From contig JAWWOO010000004.1 of the NCBI GenBank assembly GCA_033851545.1, forward strand, positions 62,001-126,000: 64,000 bases of DNA, read 5' to 3'. The notes below the pieces were generated by a model that was given only the letters and a program-made list of their open reading frames with translations, was not told the DNA's origin and searched no databases. A program made the translations under genes and the position numbers. This DNA comes from JAWWOL01 sp033851545 (GTDB lineage Bacteria; Actinomycetota; Actinomycetes; JAWWOL01). Shown here piece by piece: positions 18,240 through 27,177 of the stretch. The stretch's first letter is position 1, and every line of letters starts with the position of its first letter.

Positions 18240-18269
18240 ACGGGAGGGTCGGTTCGCCGGCCCTCCCGT
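18240..18269. terminator. Hairpin terminator between MMPL and lacI genes
   Basis: The arms 18240-18252 and 18257-18269 pair over 13 positions with one G-T. They are closed by a TTCG loop on a CGG/CCG stem, a very stable tetraloop. It lies between two convergent genes and can serve both. No long T-run follows. Confidence 0.75.
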
Positions 18270-18271
18270 TG

Positions 18272-19288
18272 TCAGCGGCCGAGGGTGCTCTCGCGCGCCT
18301 CGATGCGGTGCTCGGCCCAGAGCTCGGACGGCGGCTCGTCGCCATCGGCCCCCAGCCGGGCCACGAGCCGGCTGACCGCCAGCTCGGCGATCTGTTGCTT
18401 GGCCGGCGCCACCGTGCTCAACGACGGTGTGGCGTACCGTCCGTCCTCGATGTCGTCGAAGCCGATCAGCGCGACGTCCTGGGGGACCCGCAGTCCGCGG
18501 CTGAGCACGACCCGCATCGCGCCCAGGGCGAGCAGGTCGTTGTAGCAGAACACCGCGGTGGGCGGCTCGGGCAGCGACAGCAGGGTCTCCATCGCGTCGG
18601 CGCCGTCCTGCCGGTGGAACCGCGTGCAGCCGACGATGAGGGACTCGTCGACCGCCCGGCCGGCCTGCTCATGAGCCAGCCGGAAGCCGGCGGTGCGCAG
18701 CTGGGCGGTGTCACCCGTCTCGTACGGCTGGTCGCCCATCGCGGCCACCCGCTCGTGACCGAGCTCGAACAGGTGGCCGGTGGCCTCACGCGCGGCCGTG
18801 ACGTTGTCGATCGCCACGTGGTCGAAGCCGCCCGTGGCACTGCGCTCGCCGAGCAGGACCAGCGGCATCCGCGAGTCACGCTCGGCCAGCTCGCCCTGGG
18901 ACAACGACATCGGGCTGAGGATCACGCCGTCGAACAGCGCACCCCGGGCGCTCGCCATGATCAGCTCGCGCTCGCGCTCGGGCTCACCGTCGGTCTGGTC
19001 GACGACCACCGTGTAGCCGTGCAACCGGGCCTGCGCGATGACCGCCCGGGCCAGCTCGGCAAAGTAGGGGACGTCAAGCTCTGGCACGACCAGCGCCAGG
19101 ATGCCGCTGCGGCCCCGCTTGAGGTTGCGGGCCAGCAGGTTGGGTTGGTACCGCAGGGCGGCCACGGCCTCCTCGACCCTGCGTCGGGTCTCGTCAGCAA
19201 CCGGCGCATAGCCGTTGACCACGTTGGAGACGGTCCGGATCGACACGCCGGCCCGCTCAGCCACGTCGCGGAGGCGGGACGACGCCAT
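18272..19288 (-). CDS. LacI-family regulator of the sugar ABC operon
   Basis: The 338-residue protein starts with a LacI helix-turn-helix and hinge: RLRDVAERAGVSIRTVSNVV, then NGYAPVADETRRRV and RYQPNLLARNL. The periplasmic-binding-like domain follows and ends with IGFDDIEDGRYATPSLSTVA, as in the LacI/GalR family. The ATG at 19288 has GGAAGAGG upstream. It is divergent from the substrate-binding protein gene. The space between them holds two palindromes centred on CAACGTTG-like sequence, good operators. It most likely represses the ABC transporter and GH2 gene until a sugar is present. The sugar cannot be named. Confidence 0.93.
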   Translation of the reverse strand: MASSRLRDVAERAGVSIRTVSNVVNGYAPVADETRRRVEEAVAALRYQPNLLARNLKRGRSGILALVVPELDVPYFAELARAVIAQARLHGYTVVVDQTDGEPERERELIMASARGALFDGVILSPMSLSQGELAERDSRMPLVLLGERSATGGFDHVAIDNVTAAREATGHLFELGHERVAAMGDQPYETGDTAQLRTAGFRLAHEQAGRAVDESLIVGCTRFHRQDGADAMETLLSLPEPPTAVFCYNDLLALGAMRVVLSRGLRVPQDVALIGFDDIEDGRYATPSLSTVAPAKQQIAELAVSRLVARLGADGDEPPSELWAEHRIEARESTLGR

Positions 19289-19354
19289 CTGACTGCCCTC
19301 TTCCTGCGGTCCGCGACGCCCGGTGCCGACGTTATGAAGTCGATACTAACGGCT

Positions 19355-19399
19355 ATTGCAACGTGGCAATCTGCCGGATACTGTTCTGCAACGTTGCAG
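19355..19399. promoter_or_regulatory. Two LacI-type operators
   Basis: CTGCAACGTTGCAG at 19386-19399 is a perfect 14-bp palindrome. ATTGCAACGTGGCAAT at 19355-19370 is the same core with one mismatch. Their centres are about 30 bases apart. They lie between the divergent lacI and transporter genes, as expected for sites bound by this regulator. Confidence 0.8.
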
Positions 19400-19557
19400 T
19401 CGCGGTCGACGGGCCGCCCTTGCCGACGAAGAGCAGCCTTCCCGCGCACCGGGGCCGACCCTCTCGACCGCACTCGCCGCGGGGGCGGAGCGGGGCTCTC
19501 CGCATGCCGTACCGGTCAACATCTAACCCGAGACACTCAACAGACCCAGAGGTGGCA

Positions 19558-21069
19558 ATGAAGCGATCACGAGGAGCCGCGCCCGTACCGGGACGTCTCC
19601 CACTCGTCAGCAAGCGCTCGTCACTGGCCGTCGTCCTGGTGGCGGCAACCGCGCTGACCGCGTGTGGCGGCACCAGCTCCACGCCGGCCGCCGGAGGCGC
19701 CACCAGCTCAGCGGCGGCAAGCACGGCAGCCGCGACCTCGGCCAGCGCCACCTCCGCAACGGCTCCCTCCGCGAGCGCCACGGCCGCCTCGCAGGCCCCC
19801 TCCGCCGCTGCGCCTTCGGCGGTGTCCGCCAGCCAGAAGCCGGTGCCCTGCTCCTCCAGCGCGACCAAGCTCACCATGTGGGGATGGGCGGCCGGCTACA
19901 ACCTGGTCGTCAGCGAGTTCAACCGTACGCACCCGGACATCTGCGTGACGCTGGAGAACAACGGCGCCGCCAACGACGAGTACGTCAAGCTCGGCAACAC
20001 GATCAAGGCCGGTAGCGGCGCTCCGGACCTCGCGGAGATCGAGTACTTCTCCCTGCCGTCGTTCGAGATCAGCAAGAGCCTGGTCGACCTGACGAAGTAC
20101 GGAGTCAACGACTACAAGTCCAAGATCGCACCGGTCGCCTGGCAGCAGGCAAGCCAGGGCTCGGCCGTCTACGCGATGCCGGTCGACCTCGGCCCGCTCG
20201 TCCAGTACTACAACTCGACCCTGCTCACCAAGTACGGGATCACCCCGCCCACCACCTGGGCCGAGTTCGCCACGGCCGCGGCCAAGCTGCACTCTGCCGA
20301 CCCAACAGCGACTCTGGCCAACATCGACCCGGAGAACGCGCAGGCCGTCCTCGCGCTCATGCAGGAGGACAACGCCTTCCCGTTCACCTACACCGGTGGC
20401 AGCAGCGTCGGCATCAACTTCACCGGTGCCGCCGAGACCGCCTTCGCGACGTACTGGCAGGACCTGCTGAGCAAGAAGGAGGCCACCACGGTCGCGGACT
20501 TCTCACCGGCCCAGTGGTCCAACTTCGACGGCGGCATCAACGCGGTCCGGTTCAGCCCCGCCTGGGGTCCGGTCGGCATGCAGCTGAGCACCAAGAAGAC
20601 CATCGGCGCATGGCGGGCGGCGCCGATGCCGCAGGCCAAGGCCGGCGACAACCTGTCCGGAAACTGGGGCGGTTCCACCGTCGCCGTCTTCGCCCAGAGC
20701 AAGCACCAGGCCGCGGCGGCCCAGTTCGCCGAGTGGTTCGGTGGCAGCGACGCAGCCTGGAAGATTCTCAGCGGTCCCATCGCCGGCGCCTTCCCGGCCT
20801 ATCTGCCGCTGCTCAACGACCCGACGTTCCTGGCCCGTACGCTGCCGATCTCCGGCTCGGCCACGACGAACAAGACGTTCGCAACGGCGGCCCAGCACAT
20901 GGTCGCGCCGCAGTGGCCGCCGTTCATGACGGCCGCGCTGACCCAGTGGACGACGTCGTTCGCCGGCGTCACCAAGGGCACGACCACGCTGCCGGACGCC
21001 TTCAAGAACTACCAGGCCGCCATGGTCAAGTACGCCAAGGGACAGGGCTTCACGGTCACCACGTCCTGA
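19558..21069 (+). CDS. Sugar ABC transporter, substrate-binding lipoprotein
   Basis: This extracellular solute-binding protein of about 503 residues belongs to family 1. The signal peptide ends in the lipobox LTACGG (Cys near residue 36), so the protein is lipid-anchored. A long Ala/Ser/Thr-rich linker follows. The binding domain begins TKLTMWGWAAGYNLVVSEFN and includes GSGAPDLAEIEYFSLPSFE and YAMPVDLGPLVQYYNSTLL, typical of sugar receptors. ATG 19558 has AGAGGTGG just before it. Upstream in-frame codons run through the operator region and are not used. It is the first gene of the operon with two permeases and GH2. No ATPase gene is present; such systems in actinomycetes often share a distant MsiK-type ATPase. 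Confidence 0.93.
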   Translation: MKRSRGAAPVPGRLPLVSKRSSLAVVLVAATALTACGGTSSTPAAGGATSSAAASTAAATSASATSATAPSASATAASQAPSAAAPSAVSASQKPVPCSSSATKLTMWGWAAGYNLVVSEFNRTHPDICVTLENNGAANDEYVKLGNTIKAGSGAPDLAEIEYFSLPSFEISKSLVDLTKYGVNDYKSKIAPVAWQQASQGSAVYAMPVDLGPLVQYYNSTLLTKYGITPPTTWAEFATAAAKLHSADPTATLANIDPENAQAVLALMQEDNAFPFTYTGGSSVGINFTGAAETAFATYWQDLLSKKEATTVADFSPAQWSNFDGGINAVRFSPAWGPVGMQLSTKKTIGAWRAAPMPQAKAGDNLSGNWGGSTVAVFAQSKHQAAAAQFAEWFGGSDAAWKILSGPIAGAFPAYLPLLNDPTFLARTLPISGSATTNKTFATAAQHMVAPQWPPFMTAALTQWTTSFAGVTKGTTTLPDAFKNYQAAMVKYAKGQGFTVTTS

Positions 21070-21072
21070 GCT

Positions 21073-21112
21073 CGGTGCCGGGCCTGTCAGCTGTGCGACA
21101 GGCCCGGCACCG
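21073..21112 (+). promoter_or_regulatory. Intercistronic hairpin after the binding-protein gene
   Basis: A perfect 16-bp stem (21073-21088 with 21097-21112) with an 8-base loop lies between the binding-protein and permease genes. No T-run follows. Such hairpins are known to stabilise the upstream mRNA or partly stop transcription, so that more binding protein than permease is made. Confidence 0.75.
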
Positions 21113-21148
21113 GACAACACTGACCACATGACCCGAGGGAGGTGGACG

Positions 21149-22111
21149 ATGTCGATGACACAGGACCACGAAGTGAGGCCGGCCGCAGTGACCGAGCAGC
21201 ACGGCGTCGCTCCCATCCGACCGCGCAGCAGCCGGTCCCGGCGACGTGCCGAGCTCACCGGGTTTGCCTTCGTGTCACCATTTCTCGCGATTCTCACCCT
21301 GTTCATGCTGGTGCCGATCGGTTACGCGATCTACAGCAGCCTCTACACCACGAAGCTGATCGGCGGCACGTCGTACTCCGGTCTGGCCAACTACCGCACC
21401 GTGCTGGGCTCGGGGGAGTTCTGGTCCGGCGTCGAGCGGGTGTCGCTCTTCGCGGTGATCCAGGTGCCGCTGACAGTCGGCCTTGCCCTCTTCTTCGCCG
21501 TCATCTTCGACGCCGGGCTTTCGCGCTTCGGCCGGTTCTTCCGGCTGGTCTACTTCATGCCGTTCGCTGTGCCAGCCGTGGTCGCATCTGTCATGTGGTC
21601 GTTCCTGCTGCTGCCGACGTTCGGCCCGTACACCCGGCTGGCCAAGACGCTCGGAATGCACAACCCGAACTTCTTCTCCAGCCGGCTCATCGTCCCGACC
21701 ATCATCGCGATCGTCGTGTGGGAGTGGACCGGCTACAACATGACGATCCTCTACACCGCGCTCAAGGCGATCCCGAGCAGCCTGACAGAGGCAGCCATCC
21801 TCGACGGAGCGCCGTTCACCACCATCGTGCGCAGGATCAAGCTGCCGATGCTCCGGCCGGCGCTGGTGATGCTCTGCTTCCTCAACCTGGTCGGCGCGTT
21901 GCAGCTGTTCACCGAACCCTCGATCCTGTCGGCATTCCAGCCGCAGGCGGTGTCGTTCGGCTTCACGCCGTCGCTGTTCGTCTACAACACCGCCATCGGC
22001 AGCGCGGAGTACAACCTCGGAGCAGCGGCCGCCGTCATCCTCGGCCTGCTGATCGGCGGGATCTCGGTGGCATCGGTGTCCTTGCGCCGCCGAAGCGGGG
22101 AGCTGTCATGA
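21149..22111 (+). CDS. Sugar ABC transporter permease (MalF/UgpA type)
   Basis: This inner-membrane permease of about 320 residues has six or so helices. It carries the cytoplasmic EAA loop EAAILDGAPFTTIVRRIKLP, which docks the ATPase. The first helix is near FAFVSPFLAILTLFMLVPIG. ATG 21149 is preferred because GGGAGGTGG lies right before it; the ATG at 21128 has none. The stop overlaps the next start as ATGA, so both permeases are translated together. With the binding protein it forms an uptake system for a carbohydrate, probably an oligosaccharide cleaved by the GH2 enzyme. Confidence 0.93.
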   Translation: MSMTQDHEVRPAAVTEQHGVAPIRPRSSRSRRRAELTGFAFVSPFLAILTLFMLVPIGYAIYSSLYTTKLIGGTSYSGLANYRTVLGSGEFWSGVERVSLFAVIQVPLTVGLALFFAVIFDAGLSRFGRFFRLVYFMPFAVPAVVASVMWSFLLLPTFGPYTRLAKTLGMHNPNFFSSRLIVPTIIAIVVWEWTGYNMTILYTALKAIPSSLTEAAILDGAPFTTIVRRIKLPMLRPALVMLCFLNLVGALQLFTEPSILSAFQPQAVSFGFTPSLFVYNTAIGSAEYNLGAAAAVILGLLIGGISVASVSLRRRSGELS

Positions 22112-23037
22112 CGGTGATGACCAGGCCGACGCCGCGGCGGCGCAAGGCCAAGCAAGGGCCAGCAATCCCGGTCCACTTGTACGGGCTCCCCCGCGGCGCC
22201 ACCGTCGCGGCGACCGTGCTGGCCACACTTTTCGCCTTGTTCATCCTGGCGCCGATCCTCTGGCTGGTGATCAACGCGACCAAGACACAGGCCAACGTCT
22301 ACCAGTCGTTCGGCTTCTGGTTCGCCCGCCCGTTCCGGCTCTGGCCCAACCTCAAGGAGCTGTTCACTAACGCGAGCGGGGCCGGCGTCTACGCCCGCTG
22401 GCTGGCCAACACCGCGATCTACGCCGCGCTCGGTGGCGTCGGGGCGACTGTCCTGTCCGCGCTGGCCGGCTACGGCTTCTCCCGGTACGGCTTCCGCGGG
22501 TCGAGGTCGTTGTTCGGCCTCATCCTCTCGACGCTGCTCATCCCGATCACGTCGATCGCGCTGCCCCTCTACCTGGTCTACGCCAAGGTCGGGCTGATCA
22601 ACTCCATCTGGGGCATGATCCTGCCGAGCATGGTCGCCCCCGTCGGCGTCTACCTGATGCGGACGTACATCGACTCCGCCGTCCCTCGCGAGCTGATGGA
22701 CGCGGCGCGCATCGACGGCGCCGGTGAGCTGAAGGTCTTCCTGCGCATCGGCGTCCCGCTGATGATGCCCGGGGCCGTGACCGTGCTGCTGCTGAGCGTC
22801 GTCGCCGTCTGGAACAACTACTTCCTGCCGCTGGTCATTTTCAGCCGCAACAGCTCCTATCCGCTGACCGTCGGGCTCGCCTCCCTGTCGCACGCCGCCG
22901 AGACCGGCAGCAAGGCCCAGCTGGTGCCCGTACTCATCGCCGGCGGCCTCGTCACCATCGTGCCGCTCATCATCTTGTTCCTGCTGCTGGAGAAATACTT
23001 CCGCGGCGACGCCCTGCAGGGCAGCGTCACGGGCTGA
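22108..23037 (+). CDS. Sugar ABC transporter permease (MalG/UgpE type)
   Basis: The partner permease has about 309 residues and six membrane helices. The EAA loop is ELMDAARIDGAGELKVFLRI, in the position usual for the MalG half. Its ATG sits inside the stop of the first permease (4-base overlap). The end, LEKYFRGDALQGSVTG, is typical of this family. It forms the transmembrane pore with the preceding gene product. No nucleotide-binding subunit is encoded in the operon. Confidence 0.93.
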   Translation: MTVMTRPTPRRRKAKQGPAIPVHLYGLPRGATVAATVLATLFALFILAPILWLVINATKTQANVYQSFGFWFARPFRLWPNLKELFTNASGAGVYARWLANTAIYAALGGVGATVLSALAGYGFSRYGFRGSRSLFGLILSTLLIPITSIALPLYLVYAKVGLINSIWGMILPSMVAPVGVYLMRTYIDSAVPRELMDAARIDGAGELKVFLRIGVPLMMPGAVTVLLLSVVAVWNNYFLPLVIFSRNSSYPLTVGLASLSHAAETGSKAQLVPVLIAGGLVTIVPLIILFLLLEKYFRGDALQGSVTG

Positions 23038-23107
23038 GGCCCGCAGCAGTGCCCTCGAACGCGCCCCGTCACCCGTACCTGTCACGCCTCGACATCGAAG
23101 GACTCAC

Positions 23108-25171
23108 ATGCCCGCCGCCCGCCTGGAGTACCCCCGCCCGCACTTCGACCGCTCCCACGCGTGGAGCCCGCTGAACGGTGCCTGGGACTTCGCCCCTGAC
23201 CCCACGGCGGACGGCGAGGCGCGTGGGCTGGTCACCGACGACACTGCGTGGCCGCACTCCATCAACGTGCCGTTCGCCTGGGAGACGCCGGCCTCCGGCA
23301 TCGGCCTGCACTGGCTGGCCTGTGGCTGGTACCGCCGCTCGCTGCAGGTCGACCCGTCCTGGTCGGGGCAGCGCGTCGTGCTGCACTTCGGTGCGGTGCA
23401 CCACCAGGCCACGGTGTGGGTCAACGGGAGCCTTGCCGGCAGCCACGAAGGCGGCTACGCCCCGTTCGAGCTCGATATCACCGAGGCCCTCGACAACGGC
23501 TGCGCCGTGGTCGTGGTCCGGGTCGAGGCGCCGGTGGACAAGCGCTTCATCGCCCACGGCAAGCAGCGCAGCGTCCCCAGGGACGACTACGACGGCTGCT
23601 CGTTCACCCCGTCCAGTGGGATCTGGCAGTCGGTCTGGCTCGAGGCCCGGCCGGCCACGCACCTCAGCCTCGTCGCCCTGACCCCGCGGCCCTCCCTCGA
23701 CGGGTTCGACGTCGAGGTGCAGGCCTCCGGCGCCGGCACCGTGCGGCTCGAGATCCTCGGCGGGGCAGGCGAAGTGGCGGCCGAGCTCCAGGACGGCACC
23801 GCGCACCTCGTACTGCCGGTGGACAGCCCGCGGCTGTGGCAGACCACCGACCCGCACCTGTACGAGGTCGTCGCAACCTTGGTCTCGGCCGATGGCACCG
23901 ACCGGGTCACGGTCAGCTCCGGGCTGCGCGAGGTCCGGATCGAGGACGGGAACATCCTGCTCAACGGCGAGCGGCTCTACGTCCGTGGTGTCCTGGACCA
24001 GGGCTACTGGCCGGAGACCGGGATCACCGCCCCCACCGACGAGGCGTTCGTCACGGACATCGAACTGGCCGCCGAGGCGGGCTTCAACCTGGTCCGCAAG
24101 CACCTCAAGCTCGAGGACCCGCGGTTCCACCACCACTGCGACCGGCTGGGGATGCTGGTCTGGGCCGAGCCGGCAAGCACCGGGCGCTTCACCCCGGAGG
24201 CCGTCGAGCGGTTCGAGGCCCAGATCGGGCCGATGGTCCGACGTGACGGCAATCACCCGAGCATCGTCATCTGGGGTCTCTACAACGAGGAGTGGGGCCT
24301 GGACTGGGACGTGCCAGGTGACCCGGCCAAGCAGGAGGCGGTCCGCAGCGCCTACCGGCAGCTCAAGGCACTCGACGCCTCGCGCCCTGCCGTCGACAAC
24401 TCCGGCTGGGCCCACGTCGAGACCGACCTGGTCGACTGGCACGTCTACGACGAGCAACCGGCCGGCTGGGCCCGCAAGATCAAGGCTTTCCTGGCTGACG
24501 GAGAGGAAAGCTTCCCCGTCCCGGTGGCGGTCGACCGGGTGGTCGACAAGCTGCTGATGGCTCAGGGCGGGCCCGCACCGGCGGGCGTACCCAACCTGAA
24601 CAGCGAGTACGGCGGCGGCTACAGCAGTGTCGACCGCGGGTGGAACCTGCGCTGGCAGACCCAGGAGCTGCGCCGCTACGACCACCTGGCTGGCTACGTC
24701 TGGACCGAGCTCTACGACATCGAGCACGAGACGGCCGGCATCTTCGGGTTCCACCGTGAGCACAAGGACCAGGGCGGCAACGTCGCGGCGCACAGCAACG
24801 CCGAGACCGTACTGGTGATCGACGTGACACCGGTCTACCCAGGCCAGGACCTGGTCGTCACCGAGCGCGCCTTCTCCTTCAACGTCCAGATCTCCAGCCA
24901 CGCAAGCAAAGAGCGCTCGATCTCACTGCGGGTCGCGTGGGCACCACACCTGAGCGAGGCGGTGCCGGCCTTGCCGGCCGAGGACGCCGGCGGCCGGCAG
25001 TCCGTGGTCGCGCCGTTCGTCCTCAGCGCGCCAGTGACCTTCGACGCCGCGTTGCCGGCCGGGCAGGGCCAGGCCCGGCTGTTCGTGCTGGCGGTCGCCG
25101 AGGGGACGGTCATCGGCTCGACCTGCCTCGACGTGGTGCTGGCGGAGCAGGTCTCCGAGCTCAGGCCCTGA
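23108..25171 (+). CDS. Glycoside hydrolase family 2 enzyme, cytoplasmic
   Basis: This 687-residue protein has no signal peptide. It shows the GH2 order: sugar-binding jelly roll (about 10-180; WSPLNGAWDFAPDP, GGYAPFELDI), immunoglobulin-like domain (about 190-285) and TIM barrel (from about 290; LYVRGVLDQGYWPE). The acid/base is the Glu of LYNEEWG (about 393) and the nucleophile is the Glu of NSEYGGG (about 500). Family members act on beta-galactosides, beta-glucuronides or beta-mannosides. The specificity here is open. It is the fourth gene of the LacI-controlled operon, so it should cleave the imported sugar inside the cell. Its 3' end overlaps the convergent MATE gene by 11 bases. Confidence 0.92.
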   Translation: MPAARLEYPRPHFDRSHAWSPLNGAWDFAPDPTADGEARGLVTDDTAWPHSINVPFAWETPASGIGLHWLACGWYRRSLQVDPSWSGQRVVLHFGAVHHQATVWVNGSLAGSHEGGYAPFELDITEALDNGCAVVVVRVEAPVDKRFIAHGKQRSVPRDDYDGCSFTPSSGIWQSVWLEARPATHLSLVALTPRPSLDGFDVEVQASGAGTVRLEILGGAGEVAAELQDGTAHLVLPVDSPRLWQTTDPHLYEVVATLVSADGTDRVTVSSGLREVRIEDGNILLNGERLYVRGVLDQGYWPETGITAPTDEAFVTDIELAAEAGFNLVRKHLKLEDPRFHHHCDRLGMLVWAEPASTGRFTPEAVERFEAQIGPMVRRDGNHPSIVIWGLYNEEWGLDWDVPGDPAKQEAVRSAYRQLKALDASRPAVDNSGWAHVETDLVDWHVYDEQPAGWARKIKAFLADGEESFPVPVAVDRVVDKLLMAQGGPAPAGVPNLNSEYGGGYSSVDRGWNLRWQTQELRRYDHLAGYVWTELYDIEHETAGIFGFHREHKDQGGNVAAHSNAETVLVIDVTPVYPGQDLVVTERAFSFNVQISSHASKERSISLRVAWAPHLSEAVPALPAEDAGGRQSVVAPFVLSAPVTFDAALPAGQGQARLFVLAVAEGTVIGSTCLDVVLAEQVSELRP

Positions 25172-26471
25172 CCTCACCCACCACGACCCACCTGCCGCGG
25201 CTGGTGCGCCAGGCCATCCCGAGGAAGCGCAGGCCGATGAACGACGCCAGCCCGGCCCAGACTCCGCCGATCCCCCAGCCGAAGTGCAATGCGCACAACG
25301 CAAGGGGGATGTAGCCGAACACCGCCGACAACACGGTCACCGTACGCATGAAGCCGTTGTCCCCGGCGCCGAGCAGCACCCCGTCGAGGGCGAACAGGAC
25401 GCCACCGACGGGCATCATCGCGACCAGCCAGGGCCACAGCAGGTGCGCCTGGTGCAGGACGCCGTGGTCGGCGGTGAACGCCAGCGGGATCCCGTACCAA
25501 CCGACTGCGGCCAGGAAAGCGAAGGCCAGACCGGCGATCAGGCCGTAGCGGCTGACCCGCCACGCCGTCGCCCGAGCCACTGCGGCATCGCCGGCACCGA
25601 GGGAGGCACCCACCAGTGCCTGCGCGGCGATCGCGAAGGAGTCGAGCAGCAGCGCCACGAAGTTCCACAGCTGCATGCCGATCTGGTGTGCCGCGAGCTC
25701 CGCGGCTCCCATCCGGCCGGCCACCCCGGCGGCGATCATGTACGAGGCCTGAAACGCCGCCGAGCGCAGCACGAGGTCACGGCTGACCACCAACTGCCGG
25801 CGCATCACCGGCCACTGCGGCCCCCGTGGTACGTGCTCAGCCCGCAAGGCCAACACACACAGTGTCCCGCCCACCCACTGCGCGGCCACGTTGGCGATTG
25901 CCGACCCGCGCAGGCCCAGGCCGGCCGGATAGACGAGGAGCGGAGACGCCACGGCCGAGAGCAGGTTGGCCGCCACCACGATCAGGACCGGCGTCCGGGT
26001 GTCCTGCACCCCGCGCATCCAGCCGTTGCCGGCCAGGACGAGCAGCACCCCAGGCAGCCCGACGATCGCGATCCTGAGCCACGACTCGGCAGCCGACGCG
26101 ACCGGGCCGGCACTGCCGACGATCGCCCTGGTGACCGGACCGACCACGAGCTCGCCGACACCGACGGCCACGGCGCCCATCACCAGTGCCAGCCACGACG
26201 CCTGCACGCCTTCGTTGACCGCGGCCTCACGACGGCCGGCACCATAGAACCTGGCCGCGCGACCGGTTGTCCCGTACTCCAGGGACGTGCCGATCAAGGC
26301 CAGCAACGTCATCACCGTGCCGGCCGCCCCCAGCCCGGCGAGGGGCACCGACCCGAGGTGTCCCACCACGGCCGTGTCGACGAGCAGGAACAGCGGCTCG
26401 GCCGCGAGGACGACGAACGCCGACGCGGCGAGCGAGATGATCCGCCTCGCCGAGGCATCGCCAGCAGACAC
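25161..26471 (-). CDS. MATE-family exporter (DinF-like)
   Basis: This 436-residue membrane protein has about twelve helices. The first half starts IISLAASAFVVLAAEPLFLL and VDTAVVGHLGSVPLAGLG, which is the DinF/NorM signature. The second half repeats it with AAHQIGMQLWNFVALLLDSF and ALVGASLGAGD. MATE proteins expel drugs or metabolites in exchange for protons or sodium. The start is GTG at 26471. The gene stands between a small membrane protein gene and the GH2 gene. It ends inside the GH2 3' end, which it meets head-on. The substrate is unknown. Confidence 0.93.
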   Translation of the reverse strand: MSAGDASARRIISLAASAFVVLAAEPLFLLVDTAVVGHLGSVPLAGLGAAGTVMTLLALIGTSLEYGTTGRAARFYGAGRREAAVNEGVQASWLALVMGAVAVGVGELVVGPVTRAIVGSAGPVASAAESWLRIAIVGLPGVLLVLAGNGWMRGVQDTRTPVLIVVAANLLSAVASPLLVYPAGLGLRGSAIANVAAQWVGGTLCVLALRAEHVPRGPQWPVMRRQLVVSRDLVLRSAAFQASYMIAAGVAGRMGAAELAAHQIGMQLWNFVALLLDSFAIAAQALVGASLGAGDAAVARATAWRVSRYGLIAGLAFAFLAAVGWYGIPLAFTADHGVLHQAHLLWPWLVAMMPVGGVLFALDGVLLGAGDNGFMRTVTVLSAVFGYIPLALCALHFGWGIGGVWAGLASFIGLRFLGMAWRTSRGRWVVVGEVRA

Positions 26472-26489
26472 GCGCCCCAGGCTAGGCGA

Positions 26490-26918
26490 TCAGAGCCGGT
26501 CGCCGCCGAGGCCGGCCGTCTCGGGCAGCACGAGGCCTGCCTCCGCGAGCTGGCGCAACCGCCGGCCCAGGTCCGCCGTGGTCCAGGCCGACGACGGGCA
26601 CGGTGGCAGACCCAGGGCGATCGCCGCCTCCTCGGCCCGGTCGTGCAGCGCAAGCTCGCAGGCGCGCAGGTGGTGCACCCGCGGCCACTCCGCCTTGGAC
26701 CGGACCAGCCGGTCGTGTTCCCACAGCAGTCGCCGCAGGTCGGCAGCCAGCTGCTCGATCGGGAGCCCGGTGGGACGGGGTCCGCGCCTGACCTCCCGCT
26801 GGCGCCCACACCAGTCGACGAACAGGGTCACCGGCCGGGGGTTGTAGAGGGTCATGCCGCCGATCCACAGCGCGATGCCAACGACCACCACAAGACCTAC
26901 GATCACCGTCTCGGCCAT
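26490..26918 (-). CDS. Small membrane-anchored protein of unknown function
   Basis: This 142-residue protein has one N-terminal membrane helix (about 4-22: VIVGLVVVVGIALWIGG). A cytoplasmic part rich in Arg, Leu and Glu follows, probably helical (PIEQLAADLRRLLWEHDRL, HHLRACELALHDRAEEAAIA). I recognise no family. ATG 26918 is supported by GGAGGGAG a few bases upstream. It lies 18 bases before the MATE gene on the same strand, so the two are probably cotranscribed. Confidence 0.7.
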   Translation of the reverse strand: MAETVIVGLVVVVGIALWIGGMTLYNPRPVTLFVDWCGRQREVRRGPRPTGLPIEQLAADLRRLLWEHDRLVRSKAEWPRVHHLRACELALHDRAEEAAIALGLPPCPSSAWTTADLGRRLRQLAEAGLVLPETAGLGGDRL

Positions 26919-27177
26919 GGCTCCCTCCGCGTCCCTGCGGCACCGCGCACTTGACGTTACGCCGGTACGAGGCGTGACGGAAGTGGCGCTTATCGTCCAG
27001 CCAGGCTGGGAACCCCCGCTGTTGCCGACCCGAGGGGGATCTGGGACGACTCCCTGATGACCGATGTCACAGTGCGGCAGCGCGATGGAGGTCAACGCGG
27101 GACGGAAGTGGGCCCTTGTGCCCGGACGCGGGCAGTGGAAGCCTCCGAGGGGTAGCCGACCCGATAGGAGATCTCTC

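Noticed and set aside
23069..24901. 610-codon minus-strand frame across the GH2 gene
   Set aside because: The GH2 frame has clear catalytic motifs. The antisense frame is repetitive and has no family features.
25284..26954. 556-codon plus-strand frame opposite the MATE gene
   Set aside because: It is His/Gln/Arg-rich, as expected from the antisense of a hydrophobic membrane protein.
27043..27122. Further DosR-like boxes before the isochorismatase-like gene (GGGACGACTCCC, GGGCCCTTGTGCCC)
   Set aside because: Spacing or half-sites do not fit the GGGAC-N4-GTCCC core; chance matches are likely in GC-rich DNA.
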